Shown here piece after piece: positions 13,338 through 14,588 of a stretch of DNA of 14,588 bases. Source of the stretch: an uncultured bacterium. Its GTDB lineage: Bacteria; Bacillota; Clostridia; Oscillospirales; Butyricicoccaceae. The notes under the pieces were generated by a model. It was not told the origin of the DNA. It saw only the letters and a list, made by a program, of their open reading frames with translations, and did no database searches. The DNA lies in the NCBI GenBank assembly GCA_905215125.1, contig CAJMOV010000019.1, positions 1 to 14,588 of the forward strand, read 5' to 3'. Positions within the stretch are counted from its first letter, which is position 1. The number at the start of each line of letters is the position of its first letter. The translations under genes were made by a program, and so were the position numbers.

Positions 13338-14444
13338 ATGGAAAAGTCAAAGGTCTATTTTACAGACATGCACACGACAGGGGAGCGCAACCTGCCGCAG
13401 AAGCTGGAGGCGCTGATGAAAAGGGCCGGGTTTGAGGATATCGACTTCACCGGGAAATTCGTCGCCGTCAAGCTGCATTTCGGCGAGCCGGGCAACCTGG
13501 CCTATCTGCGGCCCAATTACGCCGCCGTGGTCTGCGATTACGTCAGGCGCTTGGGGGGGAAGCCCTTTGTCACAGACTGCAACACCCTGTATGTCGGCGG
13601 GCGCAAAAACGCCCTTGATCATCTGGACAGCGCCTATCAAAACGGCTATAACCCCTTTGCCACAGGGGTGCACACCATCATTGCCGACGGTCTCAAGGGC
13701 ACTGAGGAACGGCTCGTGCCTGTCGAGGGGGGCGAATATGTTAAGGAAGCCAAGATCGGCAGCGCCATTATGGACGCCGACATCGTCATTTCCCTCAATC
13801 ATTTTAAAGGGCACGAGCTGACGGGTTTCGGCGGCGCCATCAAAAACCTGGGCATGGGCAGCGGTTCCCGCGCCGGGAAAATGGAAATGCACAGCGCCGG
13901 TAAGCCGAGCGTCGACACAGACGAGTGCATCGGCTGCGGCAAATGCGCCCGTATCTGCGCGCACGACGCGCCCCAGATCCGCGGCGGCAAGGCCAGCATC
14001 GACCATGACAAATGCGTCGGCTGCGGCAGGTGCATCGGCGTCTGCCCCAAAGACGCCGTCGTCGCCCCCTTTGACGAAGCAAACGACGTACTCAACTACA
14101 AAATCGCCGAGTACGCCAAGGCCGTCATCGACGCTCGGCCTCATTTCCACATCAATATGGTCATCGACGTGTCGCCGTACTGCGATTGCCACGCGGAAAA
14201 CGATATTCCCATCGTCCCTGACGTCGGCATGTTTGCATCCTTTGACCCGGTGGCCATCGATATGGCCTGCGCCGACGCCGTCAACCGTCAGCCTGCCGTG
14301 CCCGGCAGCCTGCTGGACAAGCGCGGGCACCATCATCACGACCACTTTGCAGACGTCTCGCCCGAGACCAACTGGATCGCCGCGCTTGAGCATGGACAGA
14401 AAATCGGCATTGGCAGTATGGAATACAATTTGATAGAGATGTAA
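13338..14444 (+). CDS. DUF362 protein with two [4Fe-4S] ferredoxin motifs (368 aa)
   Basis: The N-terminal and C-terminal parts form the DUF362 domain: KLHFGEPGNLAYLRPNY (50-66), VTDCNTLYVGGRKNALDHLD, DIVISLNHFKGHELTGFGGA, IKNLGMGSGSRAGKMEMHSA, and later DVSPYCDCHAENDIP and DVGMFASFDPVAIDMACADA. A bacterial dicluster ferredoxin insert carries CIGCGKCARIC (C197, C200, C203, C207) and CVGCGRCIGVC (C226, C229, C232, C236). The C-terminal region has a histidine cluster (GHHHHDHF). This full-length form recurs in anaerobic bacteria and archaea; its biochemical function is unknown to me. The cytoplasmic location and electron-transfer role are inferred. The ATG at 13338 has AAGGAGG 6 nt upstream, whereas the ATG at 13332 abuts it. 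It is the last gene before a strong terminator. Confidence 0.92.
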   Translation: MEKSKVYFTDMHTTGERNLPQKLEALMKRAGFEDIDFTGKFVAVKLHFGEPGNLAYLRPNYAAVVCDYVRRLGGKPFVTDCNTLYVGGRKNALDHLDSAYQNGYNPFATGVHTIIADGLKGTEERLVPVEGGEYVKEAKIGSAIMDADIVISLNHFKGHELTGFGGAIKNLGMGSGSRAGKMEMHSAGKPSVDTDECIGCGKCARICAHDAPQIRGGKASIDHDKCVGCGRCIGVCPKDAVVAPFDEANDVLNYKIAEYAKAVIDARPHFHINMVIDVSPYCDCHAENDIPIVPDVGMFASFDPVAIDMACADAVNRQPAVPGSLLDKRGHHHHDHFADVSPETNWIAALEHGQKIGIGSMEYNLIEM

Positions 14445-14476
14445 GGAAAACCCCGGCTTAGCCGGGGTTTTCCTTT
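14445..14476 (+). terminator. rho-independent terminator after the DUF362 gene
   Basis: GGAAAACCCCGGC-TTA-GCCGGGGTTTTCC is a 13-bp perfect stem with a 3-nt loop, directly after the stop and followed by TTT. The nearly symmetric A/T flanks allow function in both directions. Confidence 0.93.
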
Positions 14477-14588
14477 GTGCGGTTTTGCCGCACGCCTGCA
14501 CTTGCCGCCAGCTGGGGCGTCAGCGCCCTAAAGCGGTAAGAGGCTTTGCGCTGCAGCGCCGGCGGCCGTATTCTGAGGATGTGGGATG
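14477..14588 (+). other. intergenic end of window with a second hairpin; a new gene may start at the last base
   Basis: GTGCGG-TTTTG-CCGCAC (14477-14493) is a further 6-bp hairpin right after the terminator. The remaining bases hold no coding frame I can support. The final three bases are ATG with GAGG seven bases before (GAGGATGTGGG), so a rightward gene could begin exactly at 14586; one codon is not enough to call it. Confidence 0.35.

Noticed and set aside
14300..14350. His-rich GHHHHDH as an artificial tag
   Set aside because: It is internal to a natural DUF362 protein and followed by conserved-looking sequence.
13347..14501. 384-codon open frame antisense to the DUF362 gene
   Set aside because: It mirrors the Asp/Ala/Val-rich codons of a well-supported Fe-S protein gene and runs through its terminator.
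1..14588. Mobile elements, CRISPR arrays, tRNA or rRNA genes
   Set aside because: No transposase, integrase, direct-repeat array, tRNA cloverleaf or rRNA sequence was found on either strand by reading.

Overview
The window looks like a chromosomal stretch of a GC-rich, strictly anaerobic Bacillota, most likely a Clostridia of the Oscillospirales/Christensenellales kind. This is inferred from the gene families: a surface protein with SLH repeats, a small Gly/Cys-rich membrane peptide, an oxygen-labile Fe-S serine dehydratase, a free-standing HdrB-like Cys-rich protein, a DUF362 protein with two [4Fe-4S] motifs, and a GNAT type typical of clostridia. Consensus AGGAGG ribosome sites and sigma-A-like promoters fit. 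I see no rRNA, tRNA, IS element, phage gene or CRISPR array.

Left part (1-3564): the 3' part of a c-di-GMP protein (degenerate GGDEF, intact EAL) runs into a bidirectional terminator shared with a leftward 61-aa Cys-rich membrane peptide. Next is a leftward exported SLH protein with a clear promoter and a palindrome just after the predicted transcript start. A rightward, unrecognised 217-aa soluble protein (possibly SMI1/KNR4-like) follows.

Middle part (3571-6684): a tight leftward operon of four unrecognised envelope genes. Two are polytopic proteins with about eight membrane segments, one is an anchored extracytoplasmic Cys-rich protein, and one is a small polytopic protein. Spacings are 2, 15 and 13 nt, with one promoter and a hairpin terminator with a T-rich tail. 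This is the most clearly undescribed unit here. A divergent promoter, with an inverted repeat across its -10 box, drives a rightward thioredoxin-GNAT pair that overlaps by 4 nt and ends at a strong terminator.

Right part (7941-14476): glutaminase (leftward) diverges from a rightward six-gene run: a fused beta/alpha L-serine dehydratase with a possible ACT-like linker, an ornithine cyclodeaminase/mu-crystallin-family reductase (overlapping by 7 nt), a two-CCG HdrB-like protein, an 87-aa two-helix membrane protein, a class I SAM methyltransferase, and a DUF362 ferredoxin-like protein. A 13-bp perfect hairpin closes the run. Glutaminase and serine dehydratase both release ammonia, and the reductase family interconverts imines or keto acids with amino acids. 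The left half of the run therefore suggests amino-acid nitrogen metabolism, perhaps serine to alanine; the role of the Fe-S proteins in it is open.
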